From: Chelydra serpentina
Taxonomy: Eukaryota > Chordata > Testudines > Chelydridae
NCBI GenBank assembly: GCA_037349315.1
Contig: JBAIAC010000018.1
Location: forward strand, 8,556,001-8,620,000
DNA length: 64,000 nt
Reading direction: 5' to 3'
Shown here: piece after piece, positions 26,001 through 52,330 of the stretch
Layout: every line of letters begins with the position of its first letter
Position numbering within the stretch: position 1 is the stretch's first letter
Notes under the pieces: model-generated
What the model was told of the DNA's origin: nothing
What the model saw: only the letters and a program-made list of their open reading frames with translations
The model's database searches: none
Program-made: the position numbers and the translations under genes

Positions 26001-26460
26001 ATGTTATTAATGATGGTGAAAAGGAAAAGGGAATAGATTTAAATCTTTGGAAAATGAGAGGTGGGTTCTAGCATTTGATTTGCAAGAATTAATATGCCAT
26101 TGCAAGAAACAAGAGCCCACTACCCCCAGAAACAGTTTGGTCAGCATTTCATGTAGTTCAGGCTTAGGTCTGCACATTCCCACTGACTCTGCTTTGGGCT
26201 GCTGTTGCACAGTTCAGGTCCAGTTCAGCAGGCTCAAATGAAGCCTTTTCCCATTTCCTCCATTGCCCAAGGCTACTAGGAAATCCAAACAAGAATGTTT
26301 CACTTCCAAATGAGACACATGCCAAGAGCAAGTGGCATCTCTTTCCATTGAGACTTGCTTATTACATTGGGACTCACATTTTGTTCTACATACAATATTG
26401 TTGGCACACCTTAAACGTCCAACTGCTGTTCTTCATGTAGCTGAGCTTCCACAAAAACAA
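23100..26460. other. Intergenic region between SLC9B2 and BDH2
   Basis: No coding exon recognised. It holds a decayed element near 23505-23700 with repeated TTTCCATGGAAA-type phrases, a CORE-SINE tail at 25105-25255, and otherwise AT-rich sequence. Confidence 0.55.
25105..25255 (+). mobile_element. CORE-SINE tail
   Basis: Phrase GATTGTAAGCTCTTTGGGGT, then TTGTACAGTACCTAGCACAA and AATGGAGTCC, a widespread amniote SINE/LINE tail. Confidence 0.55.
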
Positions 26461-26477
26461 AGTTGAATGAAGTGTGC

Positions 26478-26705
26478 TTTATTGCTAGTGACACGACTGT
26501 GTAAAGCATGCAAAATAAAATCAGACAAAGTAATTTAGAAAAAGATATCGTATGTCTGTGCAAATACACTGACTTTTATTTGAAGGTTAATCATTTTAGT
26601 CATTAAAATGGTGCAAACTATATTAGAGAAATGTGATAATCTCTTCATTTGCCTTTCGTACTCTATGAATCTCCATTGAAAACGTCAGCTGAAAGTTTCG
26701 TAAAA
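26478..26705 (-). terminator. BDH2: BDH2 3' UTR with two AATAAA signals
   Basis: Downstream of the BDH2 stop codon, minus-strand AATAAA signals occur at 26575-26580 and 26478-26483. The second sits in CAATAAAGC with GT-rich sequence beyond. Either could define the 3' end. Confidence 0.6.
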
Positions 26706-43558
<16,853 letters not shown>

Positions 43559-44316
43559 GCTGCCCCCTGCAGGTATTTAAACATGTTCTGTTCTGTGACA
43601 TCTCTCAAAAGGAAAAGGAGTTAACACCAGCTCCAGAGAATTGAAGACAGATGCATTCTATAACTGAACAGGTGACTCAGAGCATCTATCACTAGAGAGA
43701 ACTGGAGAGTGCCTTGTTCTTCCCACAAGATAAGAAAAGTTTTCAGTATGCCTATTTCATACATTGGATTATAACATGAGAACTTTTAAAGCAAATGCTT
43801 TAAAACAGGACTTGCCTGATCCCTGTAGGCAGATCGGAGTCTCCAGTGCCCTTTAGCAGAGTGACATCATCAGCAAAATGCCAGATGGACTACCACACTG
43901 AGCAGCTGAACACTGTACAACAAATATAGGCATCACGACCTTGGATGTGCAATCAGTCTGAGCTGTAGACTAGTTCTCAAGAGACCAAGGATCTGAGATC
44001 AGAGTTGAAAACTGAGGGAGAATTATCATGCCAGGCCTCCTGGTTATCTCAGCCATGGCTTTATTTTAGAGGTGTCCCTTCAATAAAGGGAAGCTACAAT
44101 ATGTCACAGGCAATTTGTCATTACTTAATAACATCAGCAGAACAAATGCAGGGTGAGATTTTCAAAGATGCCTAAGAGATTTGGATGGCCCGTGTCCATT
44201 AGAATTTAATAGGAATTTGGCATCCAAATCCCCTTGGTGGGTTTGAAAGTCTCAACCTTAAAGTTGATATGAATAATATATATACTTTTGAGAAGTGAAA
44301 TGAAGTGAGTCTGCAC

Positions 44317-44439
44317 TAGGGTGACCAGATGTCCCAATTTTATAGGGACAGTCCTGATTTTTGGGTCTTTTTCTTATATAGGCTCCTATTACCCCCAACC
44401 CCCATCCCGGTTTTTCACATTTGCTATCTGGTCACCCTA
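44317..44439. mobile_element. 123-bp hAT-like MITE
   Basis: Terminal inverted repeats TAGGGTGACCAGAT/ATCTGGTCACCCTA and a perfect 8-bp target duplication GTCTGCAC (44309-44316, 44440-44447). Same end family as the 1.5-kb element at 47575. Confidence 0.88.
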
Positions 44440-44714
44440 GTCTGCACACCTGGACTTCAGATTAATTTGATACTATCCTGAAATGCAGAGTTTTCAGCAC
44501 TTCTGTAGGAAGTTGTAGGATATTTTAATTGAAATAAATCTATCAGAGGTTAAAGTGAATTGTAATGCTTATTACAAGTAGTAAGTGCACTTATGACCAG
44601 CCAGCGTGGGTAGGGTGTGTGTGTAAGCTCCCCGATGTCCTGGGACTATTTGCAGTTCTGGGAAGACTTCCTAGTTATATATACCAAGTTGGTGGCTTTC
44701 ATAAATTCCAAGTT

Positions 44715-44800
44715 TCCAGGGCCAGAAGGGACCATTGTGATCATGTAGCCTGACCTCCTGCATAACACAGGCCATAGAATAATTCCTAGCTCATAGGCTG
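44715..44800 (-). mobile_element. CR1 LINE 3' end
   Basis: Minus-strand copy of the typical CR1 3' end: plus strand reads GGCCAGAAGGGACCATTGTG and CCTGACCTCCTGCATAACAC. Confidence 0.7.
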
Positions 44801-45105
44801 AGTGAAGCGAGTCTACCTACAGAAGTGTAATGTGATAGCTTTTGAAAACCACAACTGATCAATTTGAAAATTGCAGGAAATGTTCTAGGTGTCAATGGGC
44901 AGAACACTATTAATTTTGGTGAGCATCCAAAAACCAGAAAAGTCCGATTTTACAGATAGCTTTGCCTACAGCACCAAATGGGCTCTCTAGTGCCCTCTGT
45001 ACTGCCTATACAGATCACAGACAGCAGCTTTCTAGAAGGTCACAGGCTTCCTTGCTTACATAAAATAGAGCTGTACACCGAGCCAGCCCCCTGGGCAGTG
45101 CTGGG

Positions 45106-46119
45106 CAGGGCTGGTGGAAGGAAGTTTCGCGCCCTAGGAGAAACTTCCTTGCACCAGCCCTGCGCCCGCCCCCCCAGGCAATGCCGCCCCCCCCCAGCCA
45201 GCTCCCCCCCGCCCGCGGGCGCTCAGTCTCTCCCCCCCCACGGGCGCTCAGCCCCCCCCGCACCACCACCCGCGGGCCCTCAGCCCCTGCCCCAACCACC
45301 CACGGGCCGCGGGAGCTGAGAGGGGAGCCGGGGGCAGGGGGGCAGCTCGCCGCGGGTGCCCCCCGGCTCCCCGCTCAGGCGCCGAACAGGGGGGCAGGCA
45401 GGCAGCTCGCCACGGGTGCCCCGCGGCTCCCCACTCAGGCTGGCAGGGGCGCCCCCTCCTACCCTGCCGCCGAAGCCGCCCCAGCTTGCCTGCGGGAGGT
45501 CCGCCGGTCTGTCTGCAGAAGGCCCCTTCTGCCGAAGCCGCGGGACCAGCGGACCTCCGGCGGCAGGGTATTAGCGGCAGTGCTGCTAAGAATACCCTCT
45601 GCTGAAGCTGGGAACTCCGGCAGGCAAGCGGAAGCAGGTTCGGTAGAGGGTATTCTTAGCAGCACTTCCGCCGTGCCGCCGAAGCCGCTTGCCTGCGGGA
45701 GGTCTGCTGGTCCCGCGGCTTTGGCGTAAGGGGGGGAGGGATAGCTCAGTGGTTTGAGCATTGGCCTGCTAAACCCAGGGTTGTGAGTTCAATCCTTGAG
45801 GGGGCCATTTAGGGATCTGGGGCAAAAATTGGGAATTGGTCCTGCTTTGAGCAGGGGGTTGGACTAGATGACCTCCTAAAGTCCCTTCCAACCCTGATAT
45901 TCTATGATTTTATGATTCTAAGGGGCCTTCTGCAGACAGACCTGCGGACCTCCCGTAGGTAAGCTTCGGCGGTGGGGGAGGAGGAGGCGCCCTTGCCAGC
46001 AGGCTTTTGGACCCCTGCCAGCAGTGCGCCCCGTTATGGCCCTGCCGCGGCGAGCTGCCCCCCAAATCGTGGCACCCTAGGCGACCGCCTAGGGTCACCT
46101 AGTGGGCGCGCTGGTCATG
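45106..46119. mobile_element. GC-rich hAT-like element interrupted by a SINE
   Basis: Flanked by an exact 8-bp duplication GTGCTGGG (45098-45105, 46120-46127), with weakly matching ends CAGGGCTGG/CTGGTCATG. Internal inverted segments occur around 45515-45560 and 45690-45725. A Cry SINE is inserted at 45734. No transposase frame; long open frames reflect GC content. Confidence 0.75.
45734..45918 (+). mobile_element. Cry-type tRNA SINE (turtle)
   Basis: The tRNA-like head has an A box (GATAGCTCAGTGGTTTGAGC) and a B box (GGTTGTGAGTTCAATCC). Then comes a unique body, a CR1-like tail (GGACTAGATGACCTCCTAA) and a terminal ATTCTATGATT-type microsatellite. A 7-bp duplication TAAGGGG flanks it (45727-45733, 45919-45925). 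This family is characteristic of cryptodiran turtles and is the main organism clue. Confidence 0.9.
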
Positions 46120-46127
46120 GTGCTGGG

Positions 46128-47566
46128 GTCCTAAAAAGAGAAGTCCCAGAACTCAGAGGTGCTGTCCATGCACACCGCAAGGCAGGGGCAAAATCTCCTC
46201 CCATTTCAGTGTTGCCAGTTCAGGGATTTTGTCATTCAGTCCAGCAACGTTTTAGGTCTGCTTGAGATATTTCAAATTTTTCCTCAACAAGTCGCTAAAC
46301 TGTGACCTTTAATCAAATCTGGTGACATTTGCTACATCTAGTGACAAAATTCCTACGCTGGCAACACTGGACAGAAAACTGACCTGAGGTGGTGAGAGCT
46401 ATGAGGGGAAGGGGAGGATGCCAAGGGGGACTGAGGGTTAAGCAAGGGGAGGGCAGAGGATATATTGCAGGTTAGCAGTAGGGGACAGGGAAGGGGTATA
46501 TTTGGGCTGAGAGCTGGGGACAGAAAAGGGGAGATATTGGGGTTTGGGGCATGAGGATATTGGGACTGAGGGCAGGCTGATATTGGTTGTCAGGGGAAAA
46601 TAAGTGGCTTTGTAATTGATGGGGAGAGTGTGATCAGGGAGTCATAATCAGCAAGAAGAGCCTGGCCCAGGCCTGTGTGCTCTGTGTGGGGAGACTGGAG
46701 GGTCCCTACTTGCAGGGAGCTAAGTAGCTCTGGGCTGTTCCCGACTGCTGGCCCCAGAGAGCCCGGTTGTGGGATGCTTCTCCAGGATGTGCAGTATAGC
46801 CCCTGCCCTTCCCCCAATCTGGGCTTCCTGTAGCTGGAGGTGCAGATGCTGTTGTGAAGGAGGGGTGGTGGCTGAGCCAGGTCCCGACTCTGGAGGGTCC
46901 TCTTTGGCCCTGGCTCCCTGCTCTGGAAGGAGAGATGGCTGCTGGGTAACCAAGCTGCCATTACTCCTTCTGGAATGGGCCCGGAGGCAGCATGAGGAGA
47001 TGGTGCCTCTGCCACCCAGTATGGACCATCATTTCTCCTTCCAGAGCAGGGAGCCAAGGTCTGGCCCTGGCTCTATGTTCCAGAAGGAGAGATGGTGGCT
47101 CAGGAATCAGAAGTATTGGAACCCTGTCCCAGCTCCTCCAAAAATGAACCCGAATGTGGTTCTGGAGTGAAATGCTGCCTCTGGCTCCCTCCCACTCCGG
47201 CCAGGCCCCACCTTACTCCCCAATTGCACTCCCAGTCCCATTTGCACTAAAAATAAGTTGGATACTGCAGAGCTCGGCCGACATGAGCCGTGAAGTGTGC
47301 AGCCCTACCAATAATGTGGTAGCTTGGCAGACTATATGCTCATTAGGAACTAAACTGATAGTATCCGGTAATGTTGCTTTTGGCCAGATTTTACACCAAG
47401 TCTCCAGCTATCAAGGCTGAATGCACTACGATAACTGCCCATTTCCCACCCCTAGGGAAACGAGAGCATGTAAGTATATAAACGTACACATCAGTTTCTC
47501 AATCTCCTAGTCACAGCTTTCCTGACTTATTCCAGGTGAAACTAACCGGATGAAACATACGAGGCT
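46128..47566. other. Unassigned sequence with purine-rich blocks
   Basis: GA-rich stretches (46390-46620) and a segment with repeated GGAGAGATGG and CCTGGCTC words (46910-47110). Open frames here lack conserved motifs. No feature assigned. Confidence 0.4.
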
Positions 47567-47574
47567 GAATAAAG

Positions 47575-49090
47575 TAGGGTGACCAGATCGCAAGAGTGAA
47601 ATATCAGGACACATTGGCCAAGCGGAGGGGGGAGGGGGAGAGACAACAGGCACAGGTGCACAACCCCAACCGGAGCCACGAGAGGGGGCACACAGCCCTA
47701 GGAAGCTGCAAGAGGGGTTGTACGGCCTGCCCTGGGTAGGCTCAGCATGTGCAGAGGCAGGTGCCTCCTTTCCGTGGCTCTGCCATGAGCAAGGTGGACC
47801 GGTCTGCACACGCTCTGCTGGGGAGGAGGATTCAGCCTCTGACACTTACCTGCCGGCCACTTCCTGGGAGAAGGTGAGCAGCAGGAAGGGCGGGGCTGGC
47901 CGGGGCAAAGGGGCATGCATGGCATGGCCAGAAGCACACTGGTTCGGCTGACCCTGTGCCACCCAGCATGCCCCTTCCTGTTGGGGGTGGGCCCATGCTG
48001 TGGGACACAGCTCCCCTACCCAGTGCACCCTGGATCCACTATGCCTTGCTCCCCCTGAACCCACTATGCCGAGCCCCCCCCGCACAACAAATGCAGTGTT
48101 GTGCACACCACCATTGCTACCCAGCACCACCCCCCCCCACAGCCCCCCCACAGCTGCCCAGCACCCCACACAGAACCCCCCCACACTCACTAGTTTCCCA
48201 ATACACACAGATTTCCCCTCCCAGTGCCCTTCCCCACAGCCCCACCACCACAACTACACACTGCCCCACACAGACCCCCACTGCCCAGTGCCCTGACACA
48301 CACAGATCTCCCCCACTGCCCAGCACCCCCCAACAGGCCCCCACTGCCTGGAACCCCAAAACACACAAACCTCCCACACTGCCCAGCGCCCTCCACACAC
48401 CTCCCAGACACTCACCATCACACCCTGCCCCCTTCCCTGGCCACACTCACCGGCTCTGCTGGGAGGTCTCTGGCTCCTGGGGTCAGAGCTGGGAGCGGAG
48501 TCTCCAGACTCTCCACGTGCTGCGCCCGCCACAAGCACGAGCTCCGAGGCTCCCATTGGCCGGGAAAAGCGCCAATGGGAGCTGCCGCGGAGCGGGGCTT
48601 GGGGGTAGCAGCAGCACGCAGAGACACCGCCCCCCCAAAGAGCCAGAGGGACCTGGGGGCGAGGTGGGGAGTCCCGGCCGGCGGGGCTTACCTGGGGCGG
48701 CTCCGGGCCCGGGAAGCATCCGCAGGAGGTCTCCGCGGCTGCCACGTGCAGCGCCTGCAGGGGCGGGGGGGCTTGCAGGTGCCAGCCGCCGGGAGCGGGC
48801 AGATAGCCCCCCCCCCCCAACCCACAGCCGCCCGGCAGGCACAGAGGCAGCAGGCAGCCCTGGCCAGGAGGTCTCCACATGCTGGGGGGGGGGCGGCTAT
48901 CTGCCTGCTCCCGGCGGCCAGCGCCTGCAAGCCCCCCCGCCCCTGCAGGCGCAGCACGCGGCAGCCGCGGAGACCTCCGGCCGGCGCTGCCTGCTGCCTC
49001 TGTGCCTGCCGGCTGCCCTGCAGGCTCCTGCCGGGGGCTGCGGACGTCCCGATATCGGGACAAAGGGCGTCCCGACGTGTGGTCACCCTA
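47575..49090. mobile_element. GC-rich hAT-like non-autonomous element with long internal hairpin
   Basis: Perfect 10-bp terminal inverted repeats TAGGGTGACC/GGTCACCCTA and an exact 8-bp target duplication GAATAAAG (47567-47574, 49091-49098). The 1516-bp interior is extremely C/G-rich. It has a tandem-like region at 48110-48420 built on CTGCCCAGCACCCC words, and inverted arms of about 85 bp around 48735-48815 and 48890-48990. No transposase is encoded. The element at 44317 shares its termini. Confidence 0.85.
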
Positions 49091-49098
49091 GAATAAAG

Positions 49099-49275
49099 CC
49101 ACCCACCTCAGGATCTCCACAGCCAGCTTTCAGGGGTTACTAGACCCTTGTACCGGAGGCAAGTACAGGGTTTCAGAGTGAATGCTGGGTGCTGTAGTTC
49201 TGCTCGTGAATTGCTGTTCAAGACAAGACCGTTCCCCGTTGAAAAGTTGAGATGCTGCCATCTAGTGAGGCTTGG
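49099..49275 (-). promoter_or_regulatory. BDH2: Possible BDH2 promoter and noncoding first exon
   Basis: A non-repetitive island between two mobile elements. Read on the minus strand it holds ACTACAGCACCCAGCATTC, resembling the ZNF143/SBS promoter motif (ACTACAATTCCCAG type). Further on, GATCCTGAG is followed by GTGGGTGG, a possible donor. It is the only unique patch of this kind upstream of BDH2. Speculative without transcript data. Confidence 0.3.
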
Positions 49276-49287
49276 GATATAAACACA

Positions 49288-49423
49288 AATAAGAAAGAAA
49301 AACTTGTAGCACCTTAGAGACTAACAAATTTATTTCAGCATAAGCTTTCGTGGGTTAATACCCACTTCATCGGATGCATGGAATGAACACACTGCAGACA
49401 GACATTTATACAGTCAGAGAAAC
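49288..49423 (-). repeat. Penelope pseudo-LTR, left arm
   Basis: Arm at the 3' side of the element, read on the minus strand. It is an inverted copy of 51945-52081, differing by a few substitutions and one indel. Confidence 0.88.
49336..49379 (-). ncRNA. Hammerhead ribozyme-like motif, left pseudo-LTR
   Basis: The minus strand shows CCGATGA, a perfect GTGGGT/ACCCAC stem II, GAAA, then GC-TTAT-GC as a short stem III followed by TG. This fits the type I layout described for Penelope elements. Two core positions deviate (C for U in the CUGAUGA box, G at the cleavage-site base), so activity is doubtful. Confidence 0.65.
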
Positions 49424-49750
49424 ATGATGGTCCAGGTGTATAGACCAATCTTAAGAGGCTAATTAGTTGAGAGGAAACATGACAGCAGGGGAAGAAAAAG
49501 CTTTTGAAGTGATAAACAAGATGGTCACACAGGTGTGAATGAGGATCGTTAACTTAAGGGAAATAGATTCAATTAACATAATGGCCGAGCCATTCCAAAT
49601 CTCGATTTAATCCGGAGGCAATGCAATCTAGTTTGCATATCAATTCAAGTTCAATAGTTTCTCTTTGAAGTCTGCTTTTGGAGTTAATCTGTCGCAACAC
49701 TGCTATCCTCAAATCTGTCACTGAGTGATCAGGGAGGTTGAAGTGTTCAC

Positions 49751-51940
49751 CTACTGTTTTTGAATGTTATGATTCCTGATGTCAGATTTATGTCCATTTA
49801 TTCTTTTGCGTAGAGACTGTCCGGTTTGGCCAATGTACATGGCAGAGGGGCATTGCTGGCACATGATGGCATATATCACATTGGTAGATGTGCAGGTGAA
49901 TGAGCCCCTGATGGCGTGGCGGATGTGATTAGGCCCTGTGATGGTATCACTTGAATCGATATGTTGACAGAGTTGGCATCGGGCTTTGTTGCAAGGATAG
50001 GTTCCTGGGTTGGTGTTTTTGTTGTATGGTGTGTGGTTGCTGGTGAGTATTTGCTTCAGGTTGGGGGGCTGTCTGTAAGCAAGGATTGGTCTGTCCCCCA
50101 AGATCTGTGAGAGTGAGGGATCATCTTTTAGGATAGGTTGTAGATCTTTGATGATGCGCTGGAGAGGTTTTAGTTGGGGGCTAAAGGTGACGGCTAGTGG
50201 TGGTCTGTTATTTTCTTTTTTGGGCCTGTCTTGTAGTAAGTGACTCCTGGGTACTCTTTTGGCCCTGTCGATCTGTTTTTTCACTTCAGCAGGTGGGTAT
50301 TGTAGTTTTAAGAATGCTTGATAGAGATCTTGTAGGTGTTTGTCTCTGTCTGAGGGATTGGAGCAAATGCGGTTGTATCTTAGAGCTTGGCTGTAAACAA
50401 TGGATCGTGTGGTGTGTCCAGGATGGAAGCTGGAAGCATGTAGGTAAGTATAGCGGTCAGTAGGTTTCCGGTATAGGGTGGTGTTAATGTGACCATCACT
50501 TATTAGCACAGTGGTGTCTAGGAAATGGACCGCTTGTGTGGACTGGTCTAGGCTGAGGTTGATGGTGGGATGGAAATTGTTGAAATCATGGTGGAATTCC
50601 TCAAGGGCTTCTTTTCCATGGGTCCAAATGATGAAGATATCATCAATGTAGCGCAAGTAGAGTAGGGGTGTTAGGCGACGAGAGCTGAGGAAGCGTTGTT
50701 CTAAGTCAGCCATAAAAATGCTGGCATACTGTGGGGCCATACGGGTACCCATAGCAGTGCCACTGACTTGAAGGTAAATATTGTCCCCAAATGTGAAATA
50801 GTTGTGGGTGAGGACAAAATCACAAAGTTCGGCTACCAGGTTAGCCGTGGTAGTATCGGGGATACTGTTCCTGACAGCTTGTAGTCCATCATTGTGTGGA
50901 ATGTTGGTGTAGAGGGCTTCTACATCCATAGTGGCCAGGATGGTGTTGTCTGGAAGATCACCGATGGATTGTAGTTTCCTCAGGAAGTCAGTGGTGTCGC
51001 GAAGATAGCTGGGAGTGCTGGTAGCATAGGGCCTGAGGAGAGAGTCTACATAGCCAGACAATCCTGCTGTTAGGGTGCCAATGCCTGAGATGATGGGGCG
51101 TCCAGGATTACCAGGTTTATGGATCTTGGGTAGCAGATAGAATGTGCCTGGTCGGGGTTCTAGGCACGTGTCTGTACAAATTTGTTCTTGTGCTTTTCCA
51201 GGGAGTTTCTGGAGCAGATGGTGCAGTTTCTTTTGGTACTCCTCAGTGGGGTCAGAGGATAAAGGCCTGTAAAATGTGGAGTTACAGAGCTGCCTGACAG
51301 CTTCTTGTTCATATTCCAACTTATTCATGATGACGACAGCTCCTCCTTTGTCAGCCTTTTTGATTATGATGTTAGGGTTGTCCCTGAGGCTGTTGATGGC
51401 ATTGTGTTCTGCACGGCTGAGGTTATGGGGCAAGTGATTTTGCTTTTCTACAATTTCAGCTCGAGCACGGCGACGGAAGCAGTCTATGTAGAAGTCCAAT
51501 TTGTTATTTCGACCTTCAGGAGGAGTCCACGCAGAATCCTTCTTTTTGTAGTTTTGGTAGGAAGGATTCTGTGGCTTAGTATGTTGTATAGAGGTCTGTT
51601 GGAAAAATTCTTTGAGTCGGAGACGTCGAAAGTAGGATTCTAGGTCACCGCAGAACTGTATCATGTTCGCGGGTCTGGAGGGACAAAAGGAGAGGCCCCG
51701 AGAAAGGACAGATTCTTCTGCTGGGCTGAGAGTATAGCTGGAAAGATTAACAATATTGTTGGGTGGGGTAAGGGAACTGCTGTTGTGGTTCCTTGTAGCA
51801 TGCAGCAGTTTAGATAGCTTAGTGTCCTTTTTCTTTTGTAAAGAAGCAAAGCTTGTGTTGTAAATGGCTTGTCTAGTTTTTGTAAAGTCAGTCCATGAAG
51901 AAGTTTGTGTGGAAGGTTGGTTTTCCATAAGAAAAACCAA
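49751..51940 (-). CDS. Penelope-like reverse transcriptase with GIY-YIG endonuclease
   Basis: 729 uninterrupted codons; a second Met four codons downstream (51928) is an equally good start. Visible in order: FYLLPKIHKPGNPGRPIISG (RT entry motif), TMDVEALYTNIPHNDGL (catalytic Asp of motif A), GTAMGTRMAPQYASIFMADL (motif B), YLRYIDDIFIIW (YIDD catalytic site), HFLDTTV. Then come a paired-Cys segment CNKARCQLCQHID and a GIY-YIG domain, IYAIMCQQCP to YIGQTGQSLRKRINGH. This architecture is specific to Penelope-like elements, which prime reverse transcription with the GIY-YIG nick. The frame stops at a one-base shift in an A-run near 49755. About 60 further codons lie in another frame at 49754-49569. 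So the catalytic parts are intact but the C-terminus is cut. Confidence 0.93.
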   Translation of the reverse strand: MVFLMENQPSTQTSSWTDFTKTRQAIYNTSFASLQKKKDTKLSKLLHATRNHNSSSLTPPNNIVNLSSYTLSPAEESVLSRGLSFCPSRPANMIQFCGDLESYFRRLRLKEFFQQTSIQHTKPQNPSYQNYKKKDSAWTPPEGRNNKLDFYIDCFRRRARAEIVEKQNHLPHNLSRAEHNAINSLRDNPNIIIKKADKGGAVVIMNKLEYEQEAVRQLCNSTFYRPLSSDPTEEYQKKLHHLLQKLPGKAQEQICTDTCLEPRPGTFYLLPKIHKPGNPGRPIISGIGTLTAGLSGYVDSLLRPYATSTPSYLRDTTDFLRKLQSIGDLPDNTILATMDVEALYTNIPHNDGLQAVRNSIPDTTTANLVAELCDFVLTHNYFTFGDNIYLQVSGTAMGTRMAPQYASIFMADLEQRFLSSRRLTPLLYLRYIDDIFIIWTHGKEALEEFHHDFNNFHPTINLSLDQSTQAVHFLDTTVLISDGHINTTLYRKPTDRYTYLHASSFHPGHTTRSIVYSQALRYNRICSNPSDRDKHLQDLYQAFLKLQYPPAEVKKQIDRAKRVPRSHLLQDRPKKENNRPPLAVTFSPQLKPLQRIIKDLQPILKDDPSLSQILGDRPILAYRQPPNLKQILTSNHTPYNKNTNPGTYPCNKARCQLCQHIDSSDTITGPNHIRHAIRGSFTCTSTNVIYAIMCQQCPSAMYIGQTGQSLRKRINGHKSDIRNHNIQKQ

Positions 51941-51944
51941 CTCT

Positions 51945-52081
51945 GTTTCTCTGACTGTATAAATGTCTGTCTGCAGTGTGTTTCATTCCATGCATCCGAT
52001 GAAGTGGGTATTAACCTACGAAAGCTTATGCTGAAATAAATTTGTTAGTCTCTAAGGTGCTACAAGTTTTTCTTTCTTATT
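51945..52081 (+). repeat. Penelope pseudo-LTR, right arm (inverted)
   Basis: Arm at the 5' side of the element, in plus orientation and therefore opposite to the coding frame. Transcription through both arms could form a long hairpin. Confidence 0.88.
51990..52033 (+). ncRNA. Hammerhead ribozyme-like motif, right pseudo-LTR
   Basis: Plus-strand copy with CCGATGA, stem II GTGGGT/ACCTAC (one G-U pair), GAAA, GC-TTAT-GC and TG. It shares both core deviations with the left copy and is oriented against the coding frame. Confidence 0.62.
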
Positions 52082-52151
52082 TTCGTTTTGCTGACACAGA
52101 CTAACACGGCTACTACACTTAAACCTATTGATATAAACACAGTTATTGTAG

Positions 52152-52311
52152 TGTGAAAGACATAAGGTACAATGAACCCCCTTAACAACCAGCAGCTATG
52201 GCAACCAGAGGCCACTAGGGGGAAGTAGATGCCTCACCTACGCAAGACCTTGCATTTTTACAGTCACACTTGCCCTTCGCTTACACAAGAAGAGCTATCC
52301 TAGCAGAAAAA
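52152..52311 (+). repeat. Truncated 5' LTR of the ERV
   Basis: 160 bp co-linear with the start of the 3' LTR, breaking after TAGCAGAAAAA. It lacks the TATA box, R and U5, so this end has no normal promoter. A C-rich tract (52312-52330) marks the deletion junction. Confidence 0.88.
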
Positions 52312-52330
52312 GCCCCCCCCCTCCCGCCCC

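Larger units (their letters stand above)
43567..45097. other. Upstream of the first BDH2 coding exon
   Basis: Presumed BDH2 5' intron. It holds the 123-bp MITE at 44317 and a CR1 end at 44715. The remainder shows no exon or repeat I can name. Confidence 0.5.
49288..52129 (-). mobile_element. Penelope-like element with inverted pseudo-LTRs
   Basis: 2842 bp flanked by an exact 12-bp target duplication GATATAAACACA (49276-49287 and 52130-52141). The coding frame lies on the minus strand. The two ends carry a roughly 136-bp near-identical inverted repeat (49288-49423 and 51945-52081), each with a hammerhead-like core. The 48 bases outside the right arm include GACTAACACGGCTACTAC, a phrase I know from turtle copies. 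Inverted pseudo-LTRs are a known Penelope arrangement. The low divergence of the arms suggests a fairly recent insertion. Confidence 0.92.

Noticed and set aside
26566..26580. CAGTGT on the minus strand in the BDH2 3' UTR as a possible iron-responsive element (reported for human BDH2)
   Set aside because: The hexaloop sequence is present but I see no bulged C at the right distance and no good upper stem. It also lies just beyond the first poly(A) signal. An IRE-specific structure search would decide.
45734..45780. A possible functional tRNA gene with A and B boxes
   Set aside because: The tRNA-like head continues into a SINE body and CR1-like tail with a target duplication, so it is a SINE.
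47956..49143. A 395-codon open frame and several overlapping long frames on both strands
   Set aside because: They lie in the C/G-extreme interior of a mobile element, are Pro/Ala/Arg-rich in every frame and lack domains.
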